A stretch of DNA of 23,662 nt from CBDUZS01 sp965371785 (GCA_965371785.1 CBDUZS010000040.1:1-23662), one strand, 5' to 3'; positions 1 through 8,000 are shown, counted from the first letter of the stretch. The notes: generated from the sequence alone by a model not told the origin. Program-made: numbers and translations.

Positions 1-1062
1 CAGACGATGAGCTATACCATCGACGTTTACCGCAGACGTATGGAACCCACGCGGGACGCCATCTCCTTCTTCGCCTTCGTATCCTTCTTCCCGCAGCTCG
101 TTGCCGGTCCCATCGAGCGCGCGGCGAACCTGCTTCCCCAGTTCCTGAAGCGACGGTCCTTCGATTATGGACTGGCCGTAGAGGGTGCGAGACAGATCCT
201 CTGGGGGCTCTTCAAAAAAATTGCAGTGGCCGATGCAGTAGCCTCTTCGGTGGGGTACATCTACCGTAATTTCGACTCGATGGACGGTCTGTCGCTCTGG
301 ATAGGCACCTTCCTCTTCGGGATACAGATCTACTGTGACTTCTCAGGATACTCGGACATCGCCATCGGCACTGCGAAACTCTTCGGATTCAGGTTGATGA
401 GGAACTTTGCGATGCCCTACTTCTCGCGGGATATCCCCGAGTTCTGGAGCCGATGGCACATATCACTCTCCACTTGGTTCAGGGACTACATCTTCATTCC
501 ACTATGCGGTGGTTCCCAGGCTAAACCGAGCAATCAGCGCAGGATGGCGGCAGTCATCGCCACTTTCTGTCTGAGCGGTCTCTGGCACGGTGCAGGCTGG
601 CACTTCGTCCTCTGGGGATTACTTCACGGCATTCTCTATCTGCTTGGCTCATTCTCCAGGAGCTGGAGGATGCGGAGAGGCATGCCGGAGAAGGGAAAGG
701 TAAGAGGGATGCTGGCCGTAACCGGCACCTTCTTACTGGTGACCTTCGCATGGGTGTTCTTCAGGAGTCCGGACATCTCGGTGGCACTCACCATTGCAGG
801 GAGGATGCTGGACCCATTCACCTTCGTGCTGACCGCCCTCGGCCATTCGCACTACCACTACCCGCTGGGGCTGCTGCCGCTGGCAGCCGTGGTTCTGCTG
901 GCCGACCGGCTGACAAGGGGATTCGACTGCCCACTGAGTGCGGTCACCGCACGCCCGAAGGTGTTGAGATGGCTGACCTACTCACTGGTCGTATGGATGA
1001 TTTTCTACCACCTCCCTCCTCCCGACGTCGATCCGCAGCAGTTCATCTACTTCCAGTTCTGA
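1..1062 (+). CDS. MBOAT family O-acyltransferase (AlgI-like), 5' end missing
   Basis: This is a multi-pass membrane acyltransferase that moves acyl (usually acetyl) groups onto an extracytoplasmic polysaccharide or other acceptor. The frame is open from base 1, and its first residues (QTMSYTIDVYRRR) match an internal stretch of AlgI/DltB-type proteins, so the true start and roughly the first 100 residues lie upstream. The Met at base 7 is internal. Visible family marks are the conserved segment around WSRWHISLSTWFRDYIF (about bases 445-497) and the GLWHGAGWHFVLWG block (about bases 580-620), whose His is the family's putative catalytic residue. Several hydrophobic helices follow to the C-terminus. 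The next gene starts 5 bases after the stop and encodes an SGNH-like protein, the usual partner. The acceptor cannot be told from this sequence. Confidence 0.93.
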   Translation, partial: QTMSYTIDVYRRRMEPTRDAISFFAFVSFFPQLVAGPIERAANLLPQFLKRRSFDYGLAVEGARQILWGLFKKIAVADAVASSVGYIYRNFDSMDGLSLWIGTFLFGIQIYCDFSGYSDIAIGTAKLFGFRLMRNFAMPYFSRDIPEFWSRWHISLSTWFRDYIFIPLCGGSQAKPSNQRRMAAVIATFCLSGLWHGAGWHFVLWGLLHGILYLLGSFSRSWRMRRGMPEKGKVRGMLAVTGTFLLVTFAWVFFRSPDISVALTIAGRMLDPFTFVLTALGHSHYHYPLGLLPLAAVVLLADRLTRGFDCPLSAVTARPKVLRWLTYSLVVWMIFYHLPPPDVDPQQFIYFQF

Positions 1063-1067
1063 AAGGG

Positions 1068-2135
1068 ATGCATGACTCAGGAAATGGTGGCAGAACGGTG
1101 AAGCATGTAGGGAAACTCCTGACGAGGAGAATGGAGCTTTTTACCACCGCCGATGCGAAGGGTATCAAACGTTTCACCAGGGCTCTGACACTCTTCCTGC
1201 TCCTCCAGCTGCTGATCTTCACCTGTCTGCTGGGCTTGAGGACGCTGAGGGATTCTCAGAACTACTGGGGAGCGACCATAGACAAGCACGAGCGTCTCGA
1301 GAACGCCCCCGAACCGAGGCTGATACTAATCGGCGGCTCGGGGCTGGCTCTGGGGATTAACTCCGTCCTTCTGGAGGAGATGACCGGTTACAACCCCGTC
1401 AACATGAGCATGGCAGCCGGACTGGGTCCGGATTTCATGACCAGGGAAGTTCTTGCCGGCGTTCGCCCGGGCGATGTAGTCGCGGTGGTTCTGAGCTACG
1501 AGGCACTCCTGGTCAATACCACCAACAGATGCGTACTCGGACTGCTCCATAGCAGACCTGCATCGATTGCCTACGTGCGAGACCCTTTTGCCATACTCGC
1601 GATGTACGCAACTGACCTGGGCAACGAGTTGAGGGGAGCTTCGAGGGCTGTCTGGGAACCCTTCACCGAGAGACTCGGTCTGAGAACGCCCACCCCTTCA
1701 GAGACCAGGTGGAGCAGGGACTCGTTCAACCGCTACGGGGACGTCTGTTACGACAGGGAGCACGATGAAGCCCTGCTAGAAATGTACTACCGCCTTCCTG
1801 AGGCCGAACCGGGCTATCCGGACTCCGTCATCATCCTGCTGAACTCCTTTGCCAGGGAATGCCGTTCCAGGGGCGGAACCGCTGTGTGGAGCTTCCCTGC
1901 AATACCGGATTCGACCTACGCTCTGAACCATGACGTTATCGAGTACCTGCACCAACGGCTCAGTGATGATCTGGAGATGGAGATAATCAACGTCCCGAAG
2001 GAAATGGTCCTGCCCTTCGGAATGTTCTACGACACCGGTTATCACCTGACGCTCGAGGGCGCGGAGATCAGGAGCAGGATTCTGGGAGAGGGTTTGCTGC
2101 GGTCAGCTGCGTACGTGGATCAGGATGCGATGTAG
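1068..2135 (+). CDS. Membrane-anchored SGNH/GDSL-like protein, partner of the MBOAT
   Basis: About 355 residues. A single hydrophobic segment (residues about 39-57) anchors a periplasmic or extracellular domain. That domain starts with LILIGGSGLALG, where Ser91 sits in the place of the SGNH block I nucleophile, followed by an Asn/Gly block (NMSMAAGLG, from about residue 112). Near the C-terminus, DTGYHLTLEGAE (Asp322, His326) resembles the Asp-His block V. Such proteins commonly follow MBOAT genes and complete transfer of the acyl group to the acceptor. I chose ATG 1068 because it lies 5 bases after the MBOAT stop. GTG 1098 and ATG 1131 (just after GAGGAGA) are real alternatives. An open frame running back to base 750 overlaps the MBOAT gene and is not used. 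The SGNH assignment rests on motif pattern only. Confidence 0.75.
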   Translation: MHDSGNGGRTVKHVGKLLTRRMELFTTADAKGIKRFTRALTLFLLLQLLIFTCLLGLRTLRDSQNYWGATIDKHERLENAPEPRLILIGGSGLALGINSVLLEEMTGYNPVNMSMAAGLGPDFMTREVLAGVRPGDVVAVVLSYEALLVNTTNRCVLGLLHSRPASIAYVRDPFAILAMYATDLGNELRGASRAVWEPFTERLGLRTPTPSETRWSRDSFNRYGDVCYDREHDEALLEMYYRLPEAEPGYPDSVIILLNSFARECRSRGGTAVWSFPAIPDSTYALNHDVIEYLHQRLSDDLEMEIINVPKEMVLPFGMFYDTGYHLTLEGAEIRSRILGEGLLRSAAYVDQDAM

Positions 2136-2146
2136 AACTGGATGAC

Positions 2147-3223
2147 TCAGTCCTCTTTCATGAGTTTTTCGATGTGACATAGCAGGAGTTCCCCTGTTTT
2201 CTCGTCTCTGAGGTGCAGAGCACTGCCGTTGCACCACTTGAATTCCTTGCAGGAGGCACATTTACCCGATTTAGTCCATCCACGGTTCCGCATGATATCG
2301 AATCTTTCGTTCCAGATATCCAGGAAATCGTCCTCGTAGATGCTGCCCTGAACGTAGTCTTCTCTGAGGCTTGGACAGGCAGAAATCGAGCCGTCGGCGA
2401 GAACAGAGCCAATGTTCACACCCGCTCTGCAGTGGAAAAAGCCATCCCTTACCTTTCCCTCCCATTCACCTAGAAATCCCTCGCATCCATACGCTGTGGC
2501 AATGGTTCCCTTCGTTCTCGATTCGGAGATGAAGGACATGGCCTTTCTCCACTCCGCGGAATTCAGGCTCAATTCCACGTTGTCCGCTGCCCTCCCCTTG
2601 GGAAAGACCGTAAATATCCTCCACTTCCGTGCGCCGAGCTTCAGAAGCAGCTCACGAATTGCGGGAAGCTCGTCGATGTTTCGTCTGTTCACGCAGGTTA
2701 CGACGTCGAAGATCATACCGTCGCACCGTGAGGCGTTCCGGATCACATTGCAGGCCTGCGCGAATGAGCCCTTCCTGCCTCTGAACCAGTCATGGCTGTC
2801 ACGCAGTCCGTCCAGGCTGATGGTCATCGATGTAAGCCCGTTCGCTATCAGTTCACGCATCCTCTCTTCGGGCAGATTGAGCCCGTTCGTCACGAATCCC
2901 CATGGAAAACCTCTTGCGCGAATCTCCCTGCCGCATTCCGCGAGGTCCTTCCTGAGAGTGGGCTCACCTCCCGTCAGACACACCATTATCCGGTTGGGGT
3001 TCATACTGTCAGCTATTCCGTCGAGCACTCTCAGGAAATCCTTCAGCGGCATGTCGGCAAGTCCCGGATCCCTGGTGCAGTCACTGCCGCAGTGAACACA
3101 GGACAGGTTGCATCTCAGCGTGCATTCCCAGAAGAGGTACGTGAGTTCGTGCAGCCTGCTCTGTACGTTTCTGTACAGTCTGAACGCATCCAGTGAGAGT
3201 CTTTTCCGAAGCCCGTAACCCAT
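2147..3223 (-). CDS. Radical SAM/SPASM domain enzyme, resembles the rSAM/lipoprotein-system family
   Basis: A 358-residue radical SAM enzyme. The SAM-binding cluster motif is C38-x3-C42-x2-C45, within FWECTLRCNLSCVHCGSDC, with extra Cys at 34 and 49. A GGEPTLR motif follows at about residues 84-90. The C-terminal third carries a SPASM-type set of cysteines (265, 283, 322, 325, 331, 349), expected to hold auxiliary 4Fe-4S clusters. The N-terminal context (LHELTYLFWECTLRCNL) strongly recalls the family annotated from memory as TIGR04133, which is usually paired with a small lipoprotein. No such partner or peptide substrate is visible here. The start has GGAAAG five bases upstream. The gene is divergent from the tungstate operon and convergent with the SGNH gene, so it is probably monocistronic. 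Function unknown; protein or peptide modification is the usual role of SPASM enzymes. Confidence 0.88.
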   Translation of the reverse strand: MGYGLRKRLSLDAFRLYRNVQSRLHELTYLFWECTLRCNLSCVHCGSDCTRDPGLADMPLKDFLRVLDGIADSMNPNRIMVCLTGGEPTLRKDLAECGREIRARGFPWGFVTNGLNLPEERMRELIANGLTSMTISLDGLRDSHDWFRGRKGSFAQACNVIRNASRCDGMIFDVVTCVNRRNIDELPAIRELLLKLGARKWRIFTVFPKGRAADNVELSLNSAEWRKAMSFISESRTKGTIATAYGCEGFLGEWEGKVRDGFFHCRAGVNIGSVLADGSISACPSLREDYVQGSIYEDDFLDIWNERFDIMRNRGWTKSGKCASCKEFKWCNGSALHLRDEKTGELLLCHIEKLMKED

Positions 3224-3248
3224 GTCGTCTTTCCGTCAGAGTCCTACG

Positions 3249-3273
3249 AATATATCCGGCGGACCTGTCCGGC
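3249..3273. promoter_or_regulatory. -10-like box for the radical SAM gene beside an inverted repeat
   Basis: On the minus strand a TATATT box lies at 3254-3249, 26 bases before the radical SAM start. No convincing -35 is seen. Next to it, 3258-3273 forms an inverted repeat (GGCGGAC-CT-GTCCGGC, one mismatch in the arms) that could be an operator between the two divergent genes. It is not a ModE-type site as I remember it. Confidence 0.25.
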
Positions 3274-3286
3274 ACACTCCATGCCT

Positions 3287-3315
3287 TTGTCGACGGACCG
3301 CGTTTTCACTATAGC
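3287..3315 (+). promoter_or_regulatory. Candidate sigma-70 promoter of the tup operon
   Basis: TTGTCG (3287-3292) and TATAGC (3310-3315) are separated by 17 bases, each matching four of six consensus positions. The predicted transcription start, near 3322, falls just before the first base of the riboswitch closing helix at 3328. This agreement in position is the main support. Confidence 0.5.
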
Positions 3316-3327
3316 TTGAAGCGTTAA

Positions 3328-3430
3328 TTTTCTCCGACCTGTACGCCCTGCCGGCCGGTGTGGTCAATGGAGTGCAGGCGATGGGTGCTCCTGGAAACGG
3401 AAGTGCCTCCCGTGTTTGGAAAGGAGAAGA
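3328..3430 (+). ncRNA. Moco/Tuco-type riboswitch (molybdenum or tungsten cofactor sensing) in the tupA leader
   Basis: The leader matches the Moco RNA motif as I recall it. Conserved-looking blocks are GGTCAATGGAGTGCAGGCGATGG (in 3362-3384), a stem capped by a GAAA tetraloop (CTG-GAAA-CGG, 3391-3400), GTGCCTCCCG (3403-3412) and the terminal GGAAAGGAG (3418-3426). A closing helix of eight pairs can form between TTTTCTCC (3328-3335) and GGAGAAGA (3423-3430), with one T-G wobble. The 3' strand of that helix contains most of the Shine-Dalgarno AAGGAG of tupA, so ligand binding should block translation. This class senses molybdenum cofactor, or tungsten cofactor in variants lacking one internal stem. 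I could not decide which from pairing by eye. A covariance search (RF01055) would settle membership. Confidence 0.85.
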
Positions 3431-3431
3431 G

Positions 3432-4322
3432 ATGCATAAGGCTGCTGTGCGACCTGCCCTTGCCGTAATCCTGACAATTGTTCTGTTCACACCCGGCTGC
3501 AGGGAGGACTCCAGTTCTCCCCCCCTCCCGGTCGAAACGACACGACAGGTCGCTCTCAGACCGGGTGCAGACAGGCTCAGGGTCGCAACGACGACCAGCC
3601 TCTACGACACAGGGCTGTGGAGCTACATCGAACCGATGTTCGAGCAGGAGTACGGAATCGAACTGGACGTTCTCTACGCCGGTACTGGAAAAGCCCTCGA
3701 ATGGGGACGAAGAGGTGATGTGGATCTGATCACTGTACACTCCAGGGCAAGAGAAGAGCAGTTCGTCGAGGAGGGTTTCGGTGTACTGAGGATTCCATTT
3801 GCATACAACCACTTCGTTATCGTCGGACCCGCATCCGACCCCGCCGGTATCCGCGGCATGTGTCCTGAGGAAGCTTTCGACGCACTGTTCACCGAAGCAG
3901 AGGCGGTATTCGTTTCGAGGGGTGACGATTCGGGCACGCATGGCAGGGAAAAGACGATCTGGACCACTGCAGGCTACGACTACGACTCGGTCAGACTATC
4001 GGGCAACTGGTACGTCGAAGCCGGGTCAGGTATGGGTTCTGTACTGATCATGGCTTCGGAGATGCAGGCTTACACCCTTTCGGACATAGGCACCTTTCTG
4101 GCGTACGGAGGCGATCTATCGCTCGAGGTGATGACCGATGAAGCAGAGGTTCTTCAGAACGTGTACTCCGTGATAGTAGTATTCTCGACAGGCGAACGTA
4201 ACATGGCAGAGAACCTGGCCGATTTCCTCGTATCGGAGGACGTACAGGAGCTGATAGGCGCCTATGGAGTCGAGGAGTACGGAACACCACTCTTCACGCC
4301 CTGTGCGGGAGAGGACCTCTAG
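3432..4322 (+). CDS. tupA: Tungstate ABC transporter substrate-binding lipoprotein TupA
   Basis: A 296-residue oxyanion-binding protein. The N-terminus is a lipoprotein-type signal (hydrophobic residues about 9-20, then TPGC with Cys23), so it should be anchored outside the cytoplasmic membrane. TupA family marks are TTTS (53-56), GTGKAL (84-89) with GDVDLITVH (95-103), and SRGDDSGTHGREKTIW around nucleotides 3917-3964. These distinguish TupA/WtpA-like proteins from ModA or PstS. The start ATG 3432 follows AAGGAG by six bases. The same frame is open from an ATG at 3360, but that stretch is the riboswitch. First gene of tupABC, six bases before tupB. Tungstate is the most likely ligand; molybdate cannot be excluded without binding data. 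Confidence 0.93.
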   Translation: MHKAAVRPALAVILTIVLFTPGCREDSSSPPLPVETTRQVALRPGADRLRVATTTSLYDTGLWSYIEPMFEQEYGIELDVLYAGTGKALEWGRRGDVDLITVHSRAREEQFVEEGFGVLRIPFAYNHFVIVGPASDPAGIRGMCPEEAFDALFTEAEAVFVSRGDDSGTHGREKTIWTTAGYDYDSVRLSGNWYVEAGSGMGSVLIMASEMQAYTLSDIGTFLAYGGDLSLEVMTDEAEVLQNVYSVIVVFSTGERNMAENLADFLVSEDVQELIGAYGVEEYGTPLFTPCAGEDL

Positions 4323-4327
4323 CACAC

Positions 4328-5020
4328 ATGTCACAGTTTCTCGAAGCCTTTCCGATTGCTCTGGACCTCATCTTCAGCGGTGATCGAGTCGTCTTCGCGA
4401 TTACCCTGAGGACTCTTGCTATCTCATGTACATCGACAGCTCTTGCCTCTGCCCTCTGCGTGCCTCTCGCCTGTCTCCTGCACTTTTCTTCCTTCAGGGG
4501 AAAGAGTCTCATCGTCAGTGTCATTCATGCTCTGTACAGCCTGCCAACGGTGTTCATCGGCATGCTTGTCTTTCTCCTCGTTTCGAGAGCCGGGCCAATG
4601 GGAAACCTCGGGCTGCTCTTCACACCTGCGGCAATCGTTTTCGGTGAGATGCTGCTGATCGCACCCATCGTAACCGGTCTTACGATGACCGCTCTGAAGA
4701 GCACCGGAAATGACGTGGCGGATACGGCCGTTTCCCTGGGAGCAGGTAAGCTGCAGATGGTCACCCGCGTGCTGAAGGAATCGAAGCATGCTTTACTGAC
4801 TGCACTGCTCATGGGTTTCGGCCGTGCAGTCTCGGAAGTCGGCGTTGCGATAATGGTCGGTGGTAATATTGCGGGACACACGAGAACACTCACCACCGCA
4901 ATAGCGCTGGGTGTCGGCAAAGGAGAAATCGCCGCTTCGATTGCGCTGGGACTGATACTGCTCACACTTGCACTGACCGTGAGCTTTATTGTACTCATTC
5001 TTCAGCGGGACGGGCAGTAA
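4328..5020 (+). CDS. tupB: Tungstate ABC transporter permease TupB
   Basis: A 230-residue inner-membrane permease with about five or six hydrophobic helices (residues about 20-50, 60-85, 95-120, 150-180, 205-227). The cytoplasmic coupling loop (EAA-like) is visible around DTAVSLGAGKLQMVTRVLKE (about residues 136-155). GRAVSEVGVAIMVGGNI just after it is the segment conserved in TupB proteins. It forms the channel for oxyanion import together with TupA and TupC. It starts six bases after the tupA stop; the nearest Shine-Dalgarno-like sequence (GAGAGGA) overlaps the end of tupA at a rather long spacing, which suggests translational coupling. The stop codon overlaps the tupC start by one base (TAATG). 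Confidence 0.92.
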   Translation: MSQFLEAFPIALDLIFSGDRVVFAITLRTLAISCTSTALASALCVPLACLLHFSSFRGKSLIVSVIHALYSLPTVFIGMLVFLLVSRAGPMGNLGLLFTPAAIVFGEMLLIAPIVTGLTMTALKSTGNDVADTAVSLGAGKLQMVTRVLKESKHALLTALLMGFGRAVSEVGVAIMVGGNIAGHTRTLTTAIALGVGKGEIAASIALGLILLTLALTVSFIVLILQRDGQ

Positions 5021-6066
5021 TGAATCTTCGCGTGGAGAACATCAGCCTGGAGAGAGGAAATACTCAGATCCTCAGGGACGTTACCCTTTCGGTCGAGCAT
5101 GGCATTTTCGTTCTGATGGGTCCGACAGGCTGCGGGAAAAGCTCGCTTCTGCGAATCATGGCTCTGCTCGACAGACAGAATACAGGAAGTGTTTTCATCG
5201 ATGGAAGACCTGCACCCCGGTGCGGCAGGGAGAGGCTGGAGTTAAGGCGGAGAATCACAATGGTGTTCCAGCGCCCGTCCATGTTCAGATGCAGTGTGTA
5301 CGAAAACGTCGAATACGGTCTCAGAGTCAGGAAAGTACACCGGCGGGATATCGGGCAGAGGATATCGGATGCTCTGGGAATGGTCGGACTGAAGGGGTTC
5401 GAAGGCAGAGACGCCAGGACCCTCTCGGGAGGCGAGATACAGCTTACAGCGCTCGCCCGGGCACTGGTGTGTGAACCAGATCTTTTGATCCTGGACGAAC
5501 CGACAGCCTCACTGGACCCTGGCTTCAGAGAGGCTCTCAGAAAAAGGCTCAGCGAGCTTCATGAGCAAACCGGTACGACCTTTCTGATGGCAACACATGA
5601 TTTCGCGGATGCACTCCGGATGGGGACTTCCGGGGCGGTAATGAGAAACGGGAGGATCGAGCAGGCAGGTTCGATAAGGGACATCTTCTACCGCCCGGAG
5701 AGCAGTTTCAGTGCCGACTTCGTAGGAATCGCAAACGTCATCTCCGCACGGGTGGAGGGGGACAGGGCGATTGCCGAAGGGCTGAGAATAGTTCACGCAT
5801 CCGGAAAGGAATCCGGGCACTACGTAACGATTCCAGCCGAGTCGATAGTCCTGTCAAATGACGAAAGGGTCACGAGTGAAAGGAACAGGTTCCGGGGCCG
5901 CATCACCGGAATAGAGCAGAAAGTGCATTTCATCGATGTCAGTGTGCTCTGCAGCGGCGTCACCTTCGTTTCCCGCATAACCGGGGATGCTCTCAGCGAG
6001 CTGGCACTGGATACAGGTTCAGAGGTCTACGTTTCCTTCAAGGCGAGTGCCGTGCACGTTTTCTGA
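5020..6066 (+). CDS. tupC: Tungstate ABC transporter ATP-binding protein TupC
   Basis: A 348-residue ABC ATPase that powers the TupAB importer from the cytoplasmic side. Walker A is GPTGCGKS (34-41), the Q-loop Gln is Q84, the signature is LSGGE (135-139), Walker B is LLILDEP (155-161) and the switch His is H193 in ATHD. The C-terminal extension (about residues 230-348) ends in a beta-rich, TOBE-like region of the kind that binds oxyanions or regulates ModC/WtpC-like ATPases. That region would explain why the protein is longer than a minimal TupC of about 220-240 residues. It begins on the last base of the tupB stop. No clear intrinsic terminator follows in the 57 bases before the convergent diguanylate cyclase gene. 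Confidence 0.92.
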   Translation: MNLRVENISLERGNTQILRDVTLSVEHGIFVLMGPTGCGKSSLLRIMALLDRQNTGSVFIDGRPAPRCGRERLELRRRITMVFQRPSMFRCSVYENVEYGLRVRKVHRRDIGQRISDALGMVGLKGFEGRDARTLSGGEIQLTALARALVCEPDLLILDEPTASLDPGFREALRKRLSELHEQTGTTFLMATHDFADALRMGTSGAVMRNGRIEQAGSIRDIFYRPESSFSADFVGIANVISARVEGDRAIAEGLRIVHASGKESGHYVTIPAESIVLSNDERVTSERNRFRGRITGIEQKVHFIDVSVLCSGVTFVSRITGDALSELALDTGSEVYVSFKASAVHVF

Positions 6067-6123
6067 CCTGCAGTACTGCTTCGTATCCTTCTTGACGAGA
6101 GATGCAGTGCGGTGAGCGTAGGA

Positions 6124-7902
6124 CTACGTTGCAGAACAGGCTCTGTTCCTTCCCTTGTCCTTTGCCTCGTACATGGCATCGTCTGCCATCTTGATGAAGG
6201 ATGTCAGATCCGTAACCGCTCCGGACAGCTCTGCAACCCCAATACTGCAGGTTTCGTTCATGTCCTTGTATTCGTGCCTGGTTGCGGCAATGCCTTTGCA
6301 GAGCCGCTCTGCAAACGACGTGGCGCCCTCGAGGTTCGTCTGTGTGAGGATCATGATGAATTCATCACCGCCATACCTGGCGGCGATATCGGTATCACGC
6401 ATCCTGTTGATAATCTCGCCTGCTACAGCCAGCAGCACGGCATCTCCGGCAAGATGACCCCACGTGTCGTTTACATTCTTGAAATGATCGAGGTCCATCA
6501 GCAGTATGCTGAGAGGGGTATCATACCTTCTTGACCTGTCCATCTCCTCCTGCAGCCTCTGCATGAAGTACTGCCTGTTCAACAGGCCGGTGAGGCCATC
6601 GGTACGAGCCATCCTGCCGAGTTTCTCGTTTGCCTTCTGAAGGCTGACATTCTTGTCGAGCAGGGCTTGCTGTGCCTTTTTCTCCTCGGTTACATCCTGA
6701 ATCACCGCATCAAAATACTTCAGGTCTCCATTCCCCTCGAACATTCCACAGGCACTGTGTGAAGCCCAGAAAACTGAGCCGTCCTTCCTGATCAGTCTGG
6801 TTACGAAATCGGTTACGGTTCCGTTGTCCGTCAGTGTTTCCAGCAGTCCGGATCTGTCTTCGGGGTTCATCCATACTTCCGGGATACAAGCATCGTTAAG
6901 GTCATCAAGCGTTTCGTAGCCCATCATGTCAAGGAGATTCGGATTTGCGGAGAGCAGATTTCCGCTCTTGAGTGCTCTGTAGATGCCTACGGGAAGGTTT
7001 GATTGAAGAGTCCTGAGTCTTTCTTCGCTGCACACCAGAGCCTGTTCGAATGACTTTCTTTCCATCGCTATGGCAATGTTATCGGAGATGTAAGTCAGCA
7101 GTTCCAGATCCTGCGAGCTGTAGGTCGTGGACTCATCATAACTCTGAACGGCAACGACACCGATAACTTCCCTGTCGACGAGGAGAGGAGTACCCATCCA
7201 GACTTCCGAAGATTTCCCGACCATCTCGACAAGTCCCCTTGCCATCATGCTGCTGTGTCTGGATTCGTCAACGAGAAGAGGTTTGCCCGTTTTGCGAACG
7301 TAATCGGTAAGGCTCTTCCTGAGCTGGTGCTGGGTCCAATCATCCTCGACTTCGAACATGTCAACGTGGTAGGGGAAAGTGTACGTATCCCTCTCGCTGT
7401 CGTAGAGCGCAACGTAGAAGTTGGTGGCGTCAATCAGCCTCCCTGTTTCGGCATGGATGATCTGCAGTAGTTGTTCGAGATCGTTTGCATGACTGACCGC
7501 CTGGGAGATATGTAAAAGTACGGACCGCATGGTCTCCGAATGCATGTGCACGGGAATTTCCTGAACGAGAGAAATGAAGCTGCGAGGTTTCGAACCGCTC
7601 TTCCCGGTATCCATGGTCGAGATCAGGACCTCAACGGGCGACCTGTCCTTTCGTATCAGGACCTTACGTACGGCGGCGATTTCCGTGCTTCCGTCACAGA
7701 GCCGAACCCACCAGCCGCGCTCAGAGGGTTCCTTGCTCCGGGCGAGTATATCAGACCAGTTACATCCGGACAGTTTGCTGCCGGAGTAACCAAGGATATC
7801 ACAGAGTCTGGGATTGACCTCCAGCAGTTCACCCATCCTGCTGGACAGAACCACGCCAGTGAGACCGAGATCGAGAAGCGCTCGAATGGACTTCTCTGTC
7901 AC
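6124..7902 (-). CDS. Diguanylate cyclase with PAS-GAF-PAS sensory domains
   Basis: A 592-residue soluble signalling protein with no membrane segment. Order of domains: PAS (about residues 5-115), GAF (about 130-275, with conserved NFYVALYD and a DESTTYSSQDLELLTYISDNIAIAM-type end), a second PAS with PAC tail (about 290-415, ending in FDAVIQDVTEEK), a short coiled helix, and GGDEF (about 425-592). The active-site loop is intact (GGDEF 511-515), and an RxxD inhibitory site (RDTD, 502-505) lies five residues before it, so feedback inhibition by cyclic di-GMP is expected. The start is GTG with GGGAA about seven bases upstream. The ligand of the sensory half is unknown. It lies convergent with tupC and downstream of the DUF2259-like gene. 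Confidence 0.93.
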   Translation of the reverse strand: MTEKSIRALLDLGLTGVVLSSRMGELLEVNPRLCDILGYSGSKLSGCNWSDILARSKEPSERGWWVRLCDGSTEIAAVRKVLIRKDRSPVEVLISTMDTGKSGSKPRSFISLVQEIPVHMHSETMRSVLLHISQAVSHANDLEQLLQIIHAETGRLIDATNFYVALYDSERDTYTFPYHVDMFEVEDDWTQHQLRKSLTDYVRKTGKPLLVDESRHSSMMARGLVEMVGKSSEVWMGTPLLVDREVIGVVAVQSYDESTTYSSQDLELLTYISDNIAIAMERKSFEQALVCSEERLRTLQSNLPVGIYRALKSGNLLSANPNLLDMMGYETLDDLNDACIPEVWMNPEDRSGLLETLTDNGTVTDFVTRLIRKDGSVFWASHSACGMFEGNGDLKYFDAVIQDVTEEKKAQQALLDKNVSLQKANEKLGRMARTDGLTGLLNRQYFMQRLQEEMDRSRRYDTPLSILLMDLDHFKNVNDTWGHLAGDAVLLAVAGEIINRMRDTDIAARYGGDEFIMILTQTNLEGATSFAERLCKGIAATRHEYKDMNETCSIGVAELSGAVTDLTSFIKMADDAMYEAKDKGRNRACSAT

Positions 7903-8000
7903 AACCGGTTCCCGTCCCTTCGAACCGAATCGGTAATCGCACTGTCATATTCTCGTGCAAACGATCTGTAGGGGGGCATCACCAGCTCAGCGGGAAGCGA

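Noticed and set aside
750..1067. Extension of the SGNH-like gene back to base 750
   Set aside because: It overlaps over 300 bases of the MBOAT gene in another frame and encodes a low-complexity, Arg/Pro-rich stretch.
2412..3095. Plus-strand open frame of 227 codons
   Set aside because: It is antisense to the radical SAM gene, whose cysteine motifs are clear, and has no recognisable content or ribosome binding site.
2147..3223. MoaA (molybdenum cofactor synthesis) as identity of the radical SAM gene, because of the neighbouring tungstate genes
   Set aside because: The C-terminus has a SPASM-type cysteine pattern and lacks the MoaA-type C-terminal cluster spacing and Gly-Gly end.
3360..3431. 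In-frame N-terminal extension of tupA from an ATG at 3360
   Set aside because: The extension would precede the lipoprotein signal peptide and its sequence coincides with the riboswitch; ATG 3432 has an AAGGAG at the right distance.
6067..6123. Terminator between tupC and the diguanylate cyclase gene
   Set aside because: GCAGTACTGC is palindromic but has no loop and no T-run follows on either strand.
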